Source: a cf. Phormidesmis sp. LEGE 11477 (GTDB lineage: Bacteria > Cyanobacteriota > Cyanobacteriia > Phormidesmidales > Phormidesmidaceae). From it: a DNA stretch of 64,000 bases. The stretch is from positions 1 to 64,000 of the forward strand of contig NZ_JADEXO010000006.1 of NCBI RefSeq assembly GCF_015207105.1, written 5' to 3'. The position numbers and the translations under genes are program-made. The stretch's first letter is position 1; every line of letters starts with the position of its first letter. This document shows, piece by piece, positions 29,506-37,717 of the stretch. Under the pieces are notes generated by a model, which worked only from the letters and a program-made list of their open reading frames with translations, was not told the origin of the DNA and searched no databases.

Positions 29506-29799
29506 TTAAGCTCTGCGATCGCGCTCGATATCGTAAATAGCCTTCTCCCAGCACCACTGTTCTGGTCGATCAGGATTGCGATCGCTTACATCTTGTACTA
29601 GGCGCTGAGCCACAGAAGCATTGCCACCGACCAGTCTTAATAGCTGTTTGCGGGTGCTTCTAGAAACGCCTCTTTCACGGGGGAGGCTGGTGTGATGAGT
29701 GCCAGGCGCGCGCCGATTGATAGGCAAGCGATAGCCAGTAAGCCAGCTATAGACCGCTAGAAGTAAGGCGATCGCAATCACAATAGAAAGAAAAGACAT
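29506..29799 (-). CDS. Small membrane-anchored protein of unknown function
   Basis: A 97-residue protein with one N-terminal transmembrane segment (MSFLSIVIAIALLLAVYSWL). A basic, hydrophilic domain follows (RKQLLRLVGGNASVAQRLVQDVSDRNPDRPEQWCWEKAIYDIERDRR). The LVGGNxxxAxRLVxxxxxxNPDRxxxWxxEKAIYDIERDR pattern is one I associate with a small conserved cyanobacterial family without a name. The 270-base spacer towards gmd holds no other gene. Confidence 0.75.
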   Translation of the reverse strand: MSFLSIVIAIALLLAVYSWLTGYRLPINRRAPGTHHTSLPRERGVSRSTRKQLLRLVGGNASVAQRLVQDVSDRNPDRPEQWCWEKAIYDIERDRRA

Positions 29800-30015
29800 A
29801 TCACGTGAGTCGAAATATATGGCTTAGGTTAAGTCAAAAAACGTACAGCTGACATCCTTTTCAACACGGACGTGGAATTTCCTACAATCTTTTAGTCGCG
29901 GTTTTCTCATAGTGATTTTCTCCCAGAAGCTTGCCTAGGAGCTTATAAGAAGGCATAGAAGCACTAAAAAGGTGTAGAGCCGCTAAAACTAAATCACTAG
30001 GAGACTTGTTCTATT

Positions 30016-30642
30016 ATGGTTGGTTCCGATATGGCTAGTTTGGATATTCCTCAATCCCGAGTCGAAGCTATTCTTTCTTTTTGGTTTGGCGATTCTACCG
30101 ACCCAGACTACGGTCACTATCGCAAAAGCTGGTTCATCAAAGATCCAGCTTTCGATGAACAAATCCGTCAGCGATTCCTTACCGATACTCAAAAGGCCGC
30201 TGAGAGAGCCTATGAGAATTGGCAAGCACTCCCGTCAGCAGCGGTAGCGCTGATACTGCTGCTCGACCAGTTTCCCCGCAATCTCTACAGAGGTCAACCG
30301 CGCAGTTTTGCAACGGATGCACAGGCACTAGAAGTAGCTCAGCATTTGGTCAACGCTGGCCGCGATCGAGATCTAATGCCCGCACATCGTTTCTTTGTGT
30401 ACTTGCCCTTTGAACACAGCGAGGATATGCACCACCAAAACCGCTGCGTTGAACTGATGGAGCAGATGATCGAGAACTTTCCCGATCTAGATCCAGGACT
30501 TAAAGGCGGTTTGGACTATGCAAAGCGTCATCGAGAGGTGATCGAACAGTTTGGCCGCTTCCCCCATCGCAATAAAATTCTAGATCGCCAAAGTACACCA
30601 GCAGAGATAGCTTTCCTACAGCAGCCAGGTTCGAGCTTCTAA
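30016..30642 (+). CDS. DUF924 family protein
   Basis: A 208-residue all-helical protein with the DUF924 signatures VEAILSFWFGD, WFIKDPAFDEQIRQRF, ALILLLDQFPRNLYRG and FVYLPFEHSEDMHHQNRCVELM. The fold is TPR-like. No biochemical function is established to my knowledge. The Met at 16 bases further in (MASLDIP) is an alternative start. The gene converges with the DUF3611 gene, only ten bases away. Confidence 0.92.
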   Translation: MVGSDMASLDIPQSRVEAILSFWFGDSTDPDYGHYRKSWFIKDPAFDEQIRQRFLTDTQKAAERAYENWQALPSAAVALILLLDQFPRNLYRGQPRSFATDAQALEVAQHLVNAGRDRDLMPAHRFFVYLPFEHSEDMHHQNRCVELMEQMIENFPDLDPGLKGGLDYAKRHREVIEQFGRFPHRNKILDRQSTPAEIAFLQQPGSSF

Positions 30643-30652
30643 TCAGTCAGCA

Positions 30653-31210
30653 CTACTGACGATTTGTGACGTATTCTAGCCAGATAGAGGCACACAAACC
30701 GATGTAGTGGGCAAAGATAGCGTTAATAACCGAGAAGACTACGGCAATATCTGCAGCGTTGATAAATGCTGATGAATCTTGAGTAGTCACACCGATTGCT
30801 ACTTGCCTTAGTGAGCGAGTCCAAAGATCGGCAATCACGACTTCAGCACCAAAGATAGTGATCAACATACCAATCAAGCTGATAGAAATGCCGATGCGAA
30901 TCGCTCTGATAGCGTCTTTGGGTTTGGGGCGCAGATCGGGATTGGTAGTACTGAGCTTGCGACCCAAAAGGACGTAGCGAAATCCCCAGAACGCGCTGAT
31001 AAAGATAGTCAGAAGTCCTATTGTGGTAAATAGATCAGCAGAAGCGCTAGTGAATCCTGCATTTGGCTCTAATGCATTGAATATAAATAGAATGCTAGCA
31101 ATAACGCCGACCACAACCTGTATCCACACGCTAGCCCACCCTACGCGCTTAAAATTCGCGGCAATACGGCGAATAGCGGGCGGCAGGGAGTAACCAAGTT
31201 CACCAGTCAT
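30653..31210 (-). CDS. DUF3611 membrane protein
   Basis: A 185-residue integral membrane protein with four predicted helices (about 28-45, 60-82, 105-128, 150-178). The N-terminal LPPAIRRIAANFKRVGWASVWIQVVVGVI, the LLGRKL loop and the VFSVINAIFAHYIGLCASIWLEYVTN end match the cyanobacterial/chloroplast family DUF3611, which has members in plants. Function is unknown. Confidence 0.87.
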   Translation of the reverse strand: MTGELGYSLPPAIRRIAANFKRVGWASVWIQVVVGVIASILFIFNALEPNAGFTSASADLFTTIGLLTIFISAFWGFRYVLLGRKLSTTNPDLRPKPKDAIRAIRIGISISLIGMLITIFGAEVVIADLWTRSLRQVAIGVTTQDSSAFINAADIAVVFSVINAIFAHYIGLCASIWLEYVTNRQ

Positions 31211-31278
31211 AGGTGTGTTGCTCTAGTAGGAAGGGCATTAAGCTTATGGTAGTACGAATGACGGGCTGTGATTAGAGT

Positions 31279-32670
31279 TTGGGTATGGAAAGGTACAAGA
31301 ACCAGGTAAGTGATCTGATTGCTCGATATCGGCATCGGGTGGACTACTTAGCGGTGCGGTTGGAGAAATCGCAAGGCTGTGAGATTCGGCTGCGAGGAGA
31401 CGTGCCAGAGGCGCTGAGTGAAGGCGTAGCAATCGGTGGACAGGTTCGCGCTTGTTATCAGGGCGGCTGGGGATTTGCGAGCTTTAACCGACTGGGCGAT
31501 TTGCCAGAGCGGATGGAAGATGCGATCGCGGCTGCTCGGTTAGTCGGCAACGACACGACTCGGCTGGCCCCTATCGATATCATCCAGACCACCTGCACGC
31601 TACCCCTGACCGGAACAGATCCGAGAAATGTTTCGTTAGCTGATAAAAAAGCGCTGTGCCATCACTACATCGACGTGATCAAAGGGCAGCATCCTGAGAT
31701 TGCTTCGACAACTGTACGCTACGAAGACAGCTATCAGCAGGTTTTGATTGCGACTTCTGAAGGCACTTTGATCGAGCAGAACTGGACCGATCTAGAGATG
31801 CGATTTTCGGCAACGGCCAGACAGGGCGAGAAAGTCCAAACTGGACGAGAAACGGTCGGATCTCGGCGAGCTTATGAGGATGTATTAGGGCTAGAAGAGC
31901 AGGTCAAAGCAGCGGGCGATCGCGCTGTCAACGCCCTGACGCTGCCACCTGCCAAAGGCGGCATCTACACTGTGGTCATCGATCCGATTCTCAGCGGATT
32001 GTTTGTCCATGAAGCCTTTGGCCATTTGTCTGAAGCCGACATGATCTACGAAAATCCAGAGCTGCTAGAAACCATGTCGCTCGGGCGCAGGTTTGGACCC
32101 AAAGCGCTACAGATTTTTGACGGCGCTGCACCCGCAGGCCATCGCGGCAGCTATTTATATGACGATGAGGGCACACCCGCGACCACTACTCAGCTAATCA
32201 AAGACGGCGTATTGACAGGTCGATTGCACTCGCGCGAAACGGCAGGAGAACTGGGTGAGATGCCCACTGGCAATGCCCGCTGTTTGAGCTATCACTATTC
32301 GCCGCTAGTGCGGATGACCAATACCTGGATTGAGCGGGGTGACACGCCTGTAGCCGATTTATTTTCTGGAATTGACGAAGGCATCTACGCCCGCAACTGG
32401 ATTGGAGGAGAGACCAACGGCGAGCTGTTTACCTTTACCGCTGGTGAAGCCTGGATGATTCGCGAAGGTGAAATTGCCGAGCCTGTACAGGATGTGACCC
32501 TTTCGGGCAACGTGTTCAGTACGCTAGCTAATATCGAAGCGATTGGTGACGACTTTTATTGGGACGAGTCAGGTGGCTGTGGCAAAGGCGGACAAAGTGG
32601 CCTGGCAGTCGGCTGTGGTGGACCCAGCTTGAGAATTAGAGACGTTGTGATTGGAGGGGAGGGTGAATGA
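31279..32670 (+). CDS. tldD: TldD-type zinc metalloprotease
   Basis: A 463-residue member of the TldD/PmbA family, which degrades or matures peptides. The zinc-binding HEAFGH (with SEADMI following) identifies TldD rather than PmbA. DIIQTTC and the C-terminal GQSGLAVGCGGPSLRIRDVVIGG are also typical. TldD usually acts with TldE/PmbA, and no partner gene is nearby. Its last codons overlap the transaldolase start (ATGA), so the two are probably translationally coupled. Confidence 0.95.
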   Translation: MGMERYKNQVSDLIARYRHRVDYLAVRLEKSQGCEIRLRGDVPEALSEGVAIGGQVRACYQGGWGFASFNRLGDLPERMEDAIAAARLVGNDTTRLAPIDIIQTTCTLPLTGTDPRNVSLADKKALCHHYIDVIKGQHPEIASTTVRYEDSYQQVLIATSEGTLIEQNWTDLEMRFSATARQGEKVQTGRETVGSRRAYEDVLGLEEQVKAAGDRAVNALTLPPAKGGIYTVVIDPILSGLFVHEAFGHLSEADMIYENPELLETMSLGRRFGPKALQIFDGAAPAGHRGSYLYDDEGTPATTTQLIKDGVLTGRLHSRETAGELGEMPTGNARCLSYHYSPLVRMTNTWIERGDTPVADLFSGIDEGIYARNWIGGETNGELFTFTAGEAWMIREGEIAEPVQDVTLSGNVFSTLANIEAIGDDFYWDESGGCGKGGQSGLAVGCGGPSLRIRDVVIGGEGE

Positions 32671-33404
32671 GTCCTTCAAACACCTCAATAAGCTCCCCAG
32701 AGAAAATTGGTGAGACTGATAGCTTGCCGAATCTGCGTCTCTTTTTAGATACTGCTGATACGGCGGCTTGGGAAAAGTGGCTGCCGACTGGCATGTTCTA
32801 CGGGGTAACGTGCAATCCGCTACTGCTAGAAAGAGCGGGCGTCGAATGTGAGCCCAGCGCATTAAAGTCCATAGCTCAAAAGGCTTTTGACTTGGGCATG
32901 CAAGAAGTTCACCTACAAGCCTGGGGCGATTCGGTGCCAGCGCTTTTGAACATCGGCAATCTGCTGAGCAGCTTTGACAAGCGGATTGTGGTCAAGCTAC
33001 CCGCGACCCAGCCGGGTACGACGGCGGCCAAAATGCTGATCCGTTCGGGCATTCCGGTGACACTGACCGCTGTCTACTCTATTCATCAAGTCCTGATTGC
33101 AGCCGCTATTGGTGCGAGCTATGTCGCCCCTTATCTAGGCAGAATTGATGATTTAGGTCGAGACGGCTTTGCGGAAGTGGCGACAATGCAGCAGGTGCTA
33201 AAGGGTGTGGGCTCTACCACTCGGGTGTTGACCGCGAGCATTCGTAACGTGGAGGATATTCCTGAGCTAGCAGAACGTGGAGTGGATACATTTACGTTTT
33301 CTGATGCGATCGCCCAAGCGTTTTTCGACGTACCCGAAACCATTGCGGCAACTGCCGATTTTGAAAGAGCCGCTAACAGCAAAGCTATTAACAGTACTGT
33401 GTGA
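32667..33404 (+). CDS. Transaldolase / fructose-6-phosphate aldolase-like protein
   Basis: A 245-residue TIM-barrel protein of the small transaldolase class. Family features are LRLFLDTADTAAWEKWLPTG, GVTCNPLLLERAG, the Schiff-base lysine in KRIVVKLPAT, and TLTAVYSIHQVLIAAAIGASYVAPYLGRIDD. The usual F6P aldolase length is about 220. Whether it is a true transaldolase or a diverged relative cannot be told. The ATG overlaps the tldD stop. Confidence 0.9.
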   Translation: MSPSNTSISSPEKIGETDSLPNLRLFLDTADTAAWEKWLPTGMFYGVTCNPLLLERAGVECEPSALKSIAQKAFDLGMQEVHLQAWGDSVPALLNIGNLLSSFDKRIVVKLPATQPGTTAAKMLIRSGIPVTLTAVYSIHQVLIAAAIGASYVAPYLGRIDDLGRDGFAEVATMQQVLKGVGSTTRVLTASIRNVEDIPELAERGVDTFTFSDAIAQAFFDVPETIAATADFERAANSKAINSTV

Positions 33405-33446
33405 TCTTTCAAGTGTTCTTCGGCGTTCTTTTGGGGAGCAATATCC

Positions 33447-33881
33447 GTGACTATCTACGAACAATCTGTCTTTATCCGTGCAAACTCCACCACCGTAGAA
33501 CGCTGTTTTACAGAGCAGCACCTGATGCACCAATGGTTAAATCCGGCTTTGGTCTGTGAGCCGATAGGAGAGTGGCGAATGACCCTGGGCAGCGAATTTG
33601 ATTTTAAGCTGAAGATTCCGGTGCTGGCACCTTCATTGCATAGCACTGTGATTGAACGGCAGCCGGGGCTGGTGGTTTGGGGATTTGATGGGTTTTTCGA
33701 GGGGCGCGATCGCTGGGAGTGCCAGCCCGAATCGAACGGAACGACACTGCTAAACCAATTTGAATTCACCATTCCCAATCCGCTAGTCAGCTTTGGCTTC
33801 AACCAGTTTGCAGCGGGTTGGACCAAAAAAGATATGGAAGCTCAACTACAGCGCCTAAAACAGGTTGCCGAACGCCTGTAG
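33447..33881 (+). CDS. SRPBCC (START-like) ligand-binding protein
   Basis: A 144-residue START/Bet v 1-like protein (VFIRANSTTVERCFTEQHLMHQWLNP, then beta strands, ending in a long helix AGWTKKDMEAQLQRLKQVAERL). It starts with GTG and has GGGGAG upstream. It forms a short run with the transaldolase and a second SRPBCC gene. Such proteins bind hydrophobic small molecules, and the ligand here is unknown. Confidence 0.82.
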   Translation: MTIYEQSVFIRANSTTVERCFTEQHLMHQWLNPALVCEPIGEWRMTLGSEFDFKLKIPVLAPSLHSTVIERQPGLVVWGFDGFFEGRDRWECQPESNGTTLLNQFEFTIPNPLVSFGFNQFAAGWTKKDMEAQLQRLKQVAERL

Positions 33882-33930
33882 AAAAAGTGATATTCTCATG
33901 GCAAGCGCTAGCTAGCTGATACTTACCGTC

Positions 33931-34350
33931 ATGAAATCTTTTGTTGCAACCACTAAGATTGCGCGTCCTCCAGAAGCGATTTGGGCTGTGCTGACGGATG
34001 CGACTAGCTATTCAGACTGGGCAACTGGCGTTCATCGTCTAGAAGGACGAATTGAGAATGGCGCAGTCTTGAAACTGTTCACGGTCTCTAAACCTGAACG
34101 CCCAATGAAGCTTGAGGTCAGCCATTTAGAAAGCCCTAAAACGTTTACCCTCAGCGGTGGTTTGCCGCTCAATCTCTTTAGAGGCGATCGCACCGTTACC
34201 TTAACCCCCCAACCCGATGGCACAACTGAGTTCAAGATGAGTGAGGTATTTAGCGGCTTGCTCTCTCCTATCATGAACCGCATGATTCCCGACCTTACGG
34301 ACTCGTTTAAGGCATATGCTGAGGGTCTCAAGCAAAAGTGCGAGGGCTAA
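33931..34350 (+). CDS. SRPBCC (START-like) ligand-binding protein
   Basis: A 139-residue protein of the same superfamily as the preceding gene but not a close copy (FVATTKIARPPEAIWAVLTDATSYSDWATGVHRLEGRIENG, ending MIPDLTDSFKAYAEGLKQKCEG). This is the polyketide-cyclase-like SRPBCC pattern. It lies 49 bases downstream of the other SRPBCC gene, and the two may be co-transcribed. Function is unknown. Confidence 0.85.
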   Translation: MKSFVATTKIARPPEAIWAVLTDATSYSDWATGVHRLEGRIENGAVLKLFTVSKPERPMKLEVSHLESPKTFTLSGGLPLNLFRGDRTVTLTPQPDGTTEFKMSEVFSGLLSPIMNRMIPDLTDSFKAYAEGLKQKCEG

Positions 34351-34465
34351 AAGTACGCTTTTCTCAACAATGAAGGTCTGAGCCTGTCAGAATCGTTGCG
34401 CTTGCTTAAAACTGTACTATGGGTCTCTTCCTAGGTCAGTTAACTCTGTTCTTCAAGAAGCTACT

Positions 34466-34712
34466 ATAGCTCTCTGCACTTTGCTTGCTACACCACAAAA
34501 GGCTGAAACCCTTATTCCATAGTGCAAAGCGCCATAGCAGCGGTGCGACCCCGCGTCGTCGTACGGCGCTAGGGAACGCGCACCAAGACAGCGGTAGGAA
34601 CCCGCGTCATCGCACGGCGCTAAGGGAACGCCTACCAAGACAGGGAACGCCTACCAAGACAAAGTGCGTAGGCTTTGCCTTCTCGAAGAGTATGCATCCG
34701 CGCTTTGCTATA
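34466..34712. repeat. TATAGC-bounded palindromic repeat, copy B, with inserted tandem hairpin units
   Basis: The outer parts match copy A (27905-28008). The middle carries two tandem units of 51 and 52 bases (34539-34589, 34590-34641) plus a 19-base partial unit (to 34660). In the first unit GGTGCG can pair with CGCACC. In the second the same positions read GGTAGG and CCTACC, so pairing is kept although the sequence changed. No protein is encoded. This fills the spacer between the SRPBCC gene and the decayed lipoprotein gene. Confidence 0.8.
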
Positions 34713-34809
34713 TCTATCAATTGCTCATGAGTTTTACTCAGTTAAGCTTATGGCTGTTTGTGCAATCTGATTTTGACTGATGGATCAGTAGTGCTCATGC
34801 AAACAGAAT

Positions 34810-35162
34810 ATGACCAAAGCAAAGATAGCAATACTCAAACACGGTCAGAGTAAAGCTTTTACTGTTGGAACGCTAATTGCATTTATTTGCTTTCTCGCAC
34901 TACAAAGCTGCGGTGGAAACAACAAAGTTGCGACAGAGTGCTACCAACTACAAGAAACTACCAATACGCAGCAGCCCTCTTTGTCAGGAGCCATCAATAA
35001 AGCTTCTGAAACCGCGAAAGCTCCAGGATCGAAAAAGATTAGCAGACACTCTGAGCGCTGTAGAACTCTCTGATACTGAGTTACAAGAAAGACGCGATCG
35101 CATCGTGTCTTTCAATCAGCAGCTTCATACGCTGGGCCTACAAGCTGCTGAAGTGATGACCG
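34810..35162 (+). pseudogene. Frameshifted lipoprotein gene remnant
   Basis: The first frame gives a signal peptide with lipobox LQSCG (MTKAKIAILKHGQ... then CYQLQETTNTQQ). It stops being sensible near residue 76. The next frame continues with a helical segment (LADTLSAVELSDTELQERRDRIVSF) typical of a class of cyanobacterial lipoproteins. The shift lies at or near an A5 run at 35032-35036, where one extra base would explain it. The second frame stays open to 35326, but beyond about 35160 it only shadows the next gene. A functional product is unlikely unless the ribosome shifts frame. Confidence 0.6.
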
Positions 35163-35447
35163 ATGATGGCTATCTCTCACGAAACAGCAGATCTGTTGTC
35201 ACGTCGAGCAGCGATGCTCTTTTTGAGCTTAGCGACGATCTCATATTTAGGGCGCGACACGCCGCCTTCGAGCCTACGGCAGATAGTTATACTTGGAATC
35301 GCTGTGGCGATGATTGGACTGCTTAGCGATGGCATTTATGAGTTTTTTCGCGGGACAGCAGGTTCTGGCATTTGGGTAGCAATCGTTGGTGAGGCGATAT
35401 TTGCTGGTCTCTATCTGGCTGTTTGGCTTGATGGCCGACGGAGGTGA
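35163..35447 (+). pseudogene. N-terminally truncated small membrane protein
   Basis: A frame of 94 residues with three hydrophobic segments (AAMLFLSLATISYLG, QIVILGIAVAMIGLLSDGIYEFF, GIWVAIVGEAIFAGLYLAVWL). The order RD-TPPSSLR-loop then FRGTAGSGIWVA resembles the last three of four helices of a family of small bacterial membrane proteins. The expected first helix is missing, and instead the frame runs back into the lipoprotein remnant. It could be a functional short form, but a deletion joining two genes is more likely. Confidence 0.5.
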
Positions 35448-35483
35448 CGCTCGATCGCCGCCTCGCGTAATGCCTTAGGTGCT

Positions 35484-36185
35484 TTGTTGGTAATCTCTTT
35501 GGTCGCCTCACTCTCAACCGTTTACTACGGTCTAGTCATCTCACACAGAGCTATTCCATTAGCTGAAGTTCTATTGCTTGCAGCGGCCTCGACGGCAATT
35601 GTGACTTTGCCTTTAGCTAGCTTAGGCTTGTGGTCACGCAGCAAGCAACGTGCTGAGGATTTGAGCCTATCTGAGCTGCTGGTAAGAGATAAGTGGCTAA
35701 GCTCGGTAGTACTAGCACTATCTTTAGGTGTTATGTGCGGAGCCTTTGTTGTTGTTTCCGACAAAACATTTTATGATTTCCTTCCAGTCGGCGTAAGAGA
35801 TATTGAACTACCTGGTTCCTTTCCCGGACTACTGGCAGCAATAGGCGCAGGCATTAATGAAGAGATTTGGTTTCGCTTAGGTGTACTGACGAGTTTGACG
35901 GCATTAGGAAGTTGGTCGTTGAAGATAGAAAACTCAAGCACAGCGTTGTTCTGGAGTGCTAACGTAGTTGCTGCGATTCTCTTTGGAGCAGCACACTTGC
36001 CTCAATTTGCGCTTATGGCGAATGGATTGTCGTTAAATGTTATTGGTGTAGTATTGCTTCAAAATGGGTTGGTTGGCTTGATTTTTGGTTGGCTTTATTG
36101 GCGTCAGGGACTTTTAGCTGCAATGCTGGCCCATTTCACAGCTGATATTGTGATTCATGTTATTGTGCCAACGTTTTTTGTGTAG
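35484..36185 (+). CDS. CPBP-family intramembrane metalloprotease
   Basis: A 233-residue membrane protein with the CPBP (CAAX protease/bacteriocin-processing) motifs: EEIWFRLGVL (EExxxR), FGAAHLPQF and HFTADIVIHV. Seven or so hydrophobic segments are present. The start is weak. The only candidate is TTG at 35484, 36 bases after the truncated membrane gene, with an open frame upstream only to 35448 and no ATG. It may have lost its own start in the rearrangement that shaped this region, or be translated from the upstream frame. Confidence 0.8.
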   Translation: MLVISLVASLSTVYYGLVISHRAIPLAEVLLLAAASTAIVTLPLASLGLWSRSKQRAEDLSLSELLVRDKWLSSVVLALSLGVMCGAFVVVSDKTFYDFLPVGVRDIELPGSFPGLLAAIGAGINEEIWFRLGVLTSLTALGSWSLKIENSSTALFWSANVVAAILFGAAHLPQFALMANGLSLNVIGVVLLQNGLVGLIFGWLYWRQGLLAAMLAHFTADIVIHVIVPTFFV

Positions 36186-36386
36186 ATGTCAGCTACGCTC
36201 CTCGACTAAATATTCTGGAAGAAGCCACTCTTACTGTCACTCATGCAGCTGGCCAACCCCCACACATCAGACTCGATAAAGAAACCTCTAGTTCATGGTC
36301 AGCCTGCAAAGGCGAGAAACGTAAACGTCCAAATAGCAAGATGCTCAACTCATACCGTATCAGTCCTCCATCGAGATAAGATCGCA

Positions 36387-37253
36387 ATGAAGGCAACAAA
36401 TTTTCTGACTCTACCTGACGATCGGCAGCTAGCCTATGCAGAGTACGGCGACCCTAATGGGCATCCCGTTTTCTATTTTCATGGAGGTGGAACTTCTCGT
36501 TTAGAGCCCCTGTTGTTAGGCAATGAAGCATTTACTCGATTAGGCTTACGACTGGTTGCACCAGATCGTCCAGGAATAGGACAGTCAGACTTTCAACCGA
36601 ATCGCGGCTTTTCTGATTGGACGAAGGATGTCATATTTCTCGCCAATGCCTTAGGGCTAGACAAGTTTTCAGTGCTGGGTATTTCGTCGGGTGGCGGCTA
36701 TGCTGCGGCCTGTACTGCAAAGATTCCTCATCGATTACATTCAGCCGTCATCGTTTCAGGCGCATGGGAATTTGCAACTGCGGATTGGCTGGAATACAAG
36801 CGCTGGGGTTTTCTCTTAATCAAGTATTTTCCTTGGCTGTATCAAGCCTCAATGAAATTCACGCAGCGATCGCTTAATGGTCCTCCTGACAAAATATTAA
36901 AAACACTTCAGAAAACACTTCCAGCGGCAGATTACGCGGTACTAAAATCACCAGGTCGGATAGAGCAAAGCTGTGAAGCTTTGAACGAAGGACTTCGTTC
37001 AGGCACACGAGGAACCGCATATGATCTTCAGCTTTACTTTAGAAAGTGGGACTTTAGTTTAGATGAGATTCGGATGCCGCTGACTCTGTTCTATGGGGAA
37101 GAGGATAGAAATGTTCCGCTTGAGCTAGTAAAGCGAACTGCTGCGACTCTCCCGACGGCTAAGCTGGTGATGTATCCAAATGAAGGACATATCTCGGTGG
37201 TGGTAAATCAGATCGAAGCGATCACCAAAGCGCTTAAGACCTATCAGAATTAA
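36387..37253 (+). CDS. Alpha/beta-fold hydrolase
   Basis: A 288-residue hydrolase. It has ATNFLTLPDDRQLAYAEYGDPNGHPVFYFHGGGTSRLEP at the N-terminus, the elbow GISSGGGYAAA (nucleophile Ser), Asp in FYGEEDRNVP and His in PNEGHISVV. The open frame extends back to 36243 but those 48 residues look unlike the family, so the ATG at 36387 is preferred. The substrate is unknown. Confidence 0.88.
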   Translation: MKATNFLTLPDDRQLAYAEYGDPNGHPVFYFHGGGTSRLEPLLLGNEAFTRLGLRLVAPDRPGIGQSDFQPNRGFSDWTKDVIFLANALGLDKFSVLGISSGGGYAAACTAKIPHRLHSAVIVSGAWEFATADWLEYKRWGFLLIKYFPWLYQASMKFTQRSLNGPPDKILKTLQKTLPAADYAVLKSPGRIEQSCEALNEGLRSGTRGTAYDLQLYFRKWDFSLDEIRMPLTLFYGEEDRNVPLELVKRTAATLPTAKLVMYPNEGHISVVVNQIEAITKALKTYQN

Positions 37254-37717
37254 AAGTCGCCGATCTAGTGGCTCAATAAGCCTAAGGCCTTTTAAGAACG
37301 ATATTTTGAGCCATCATTTGAGACACATATTTTACAGTGGCCCAAAAGGTATGAGATTTGATACGACTACTGAGCATAATCACCGCTGAGTCATGACCAC
37401 GCTCTGACATATTGCCGTAATCACTCTGTGAGTAGGAAGCTAGCTAAAGGTTTGTTTGCCTAGTTGATCACTGTGCAGCTAGGCAGATAATACGAGCAAG
37501 ATGTTCTTAAATGGTGGCTTTGCCACTCTGATGACTTTGAGAGCCATAGTACATATGGTTTTAGGCGCACGACGCTGACCCAGTTGAGGAATAGTCAGAT
37601 GCCGCTACGAGTGGTCAAATAGCTATTGGCTTCTAAATCAGCCTGCAACCCCTATCCTATAAAGTTCTTGCGAGTCGTCCTGCAAATTCTCATAGCTTCT
37701 GAAAATTAGAGGGATAT
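37254..37717. other. Intergenic region without a supported gene
   Basis: A 464-base spacer between convergent genes. The minus strand carries a 42-codon open stretch (stop near 37276, ATG near 37410) with a protein-like composition (YVSQMMAQNIVLK at its end). I do not recognise it, and it lacks a ribosome site. It may be a gene remnant. I see no clear terminator hairpin. Confidence 0.5.

Noticed and set aside
37277-37420. A 42-codon minus-strand frame with protein-like sequence
   Set aside because: It has no ribosome site and no similarity I recognise, and is bounded by a stop just upstream. It is kept only as a note in the spacer entry.
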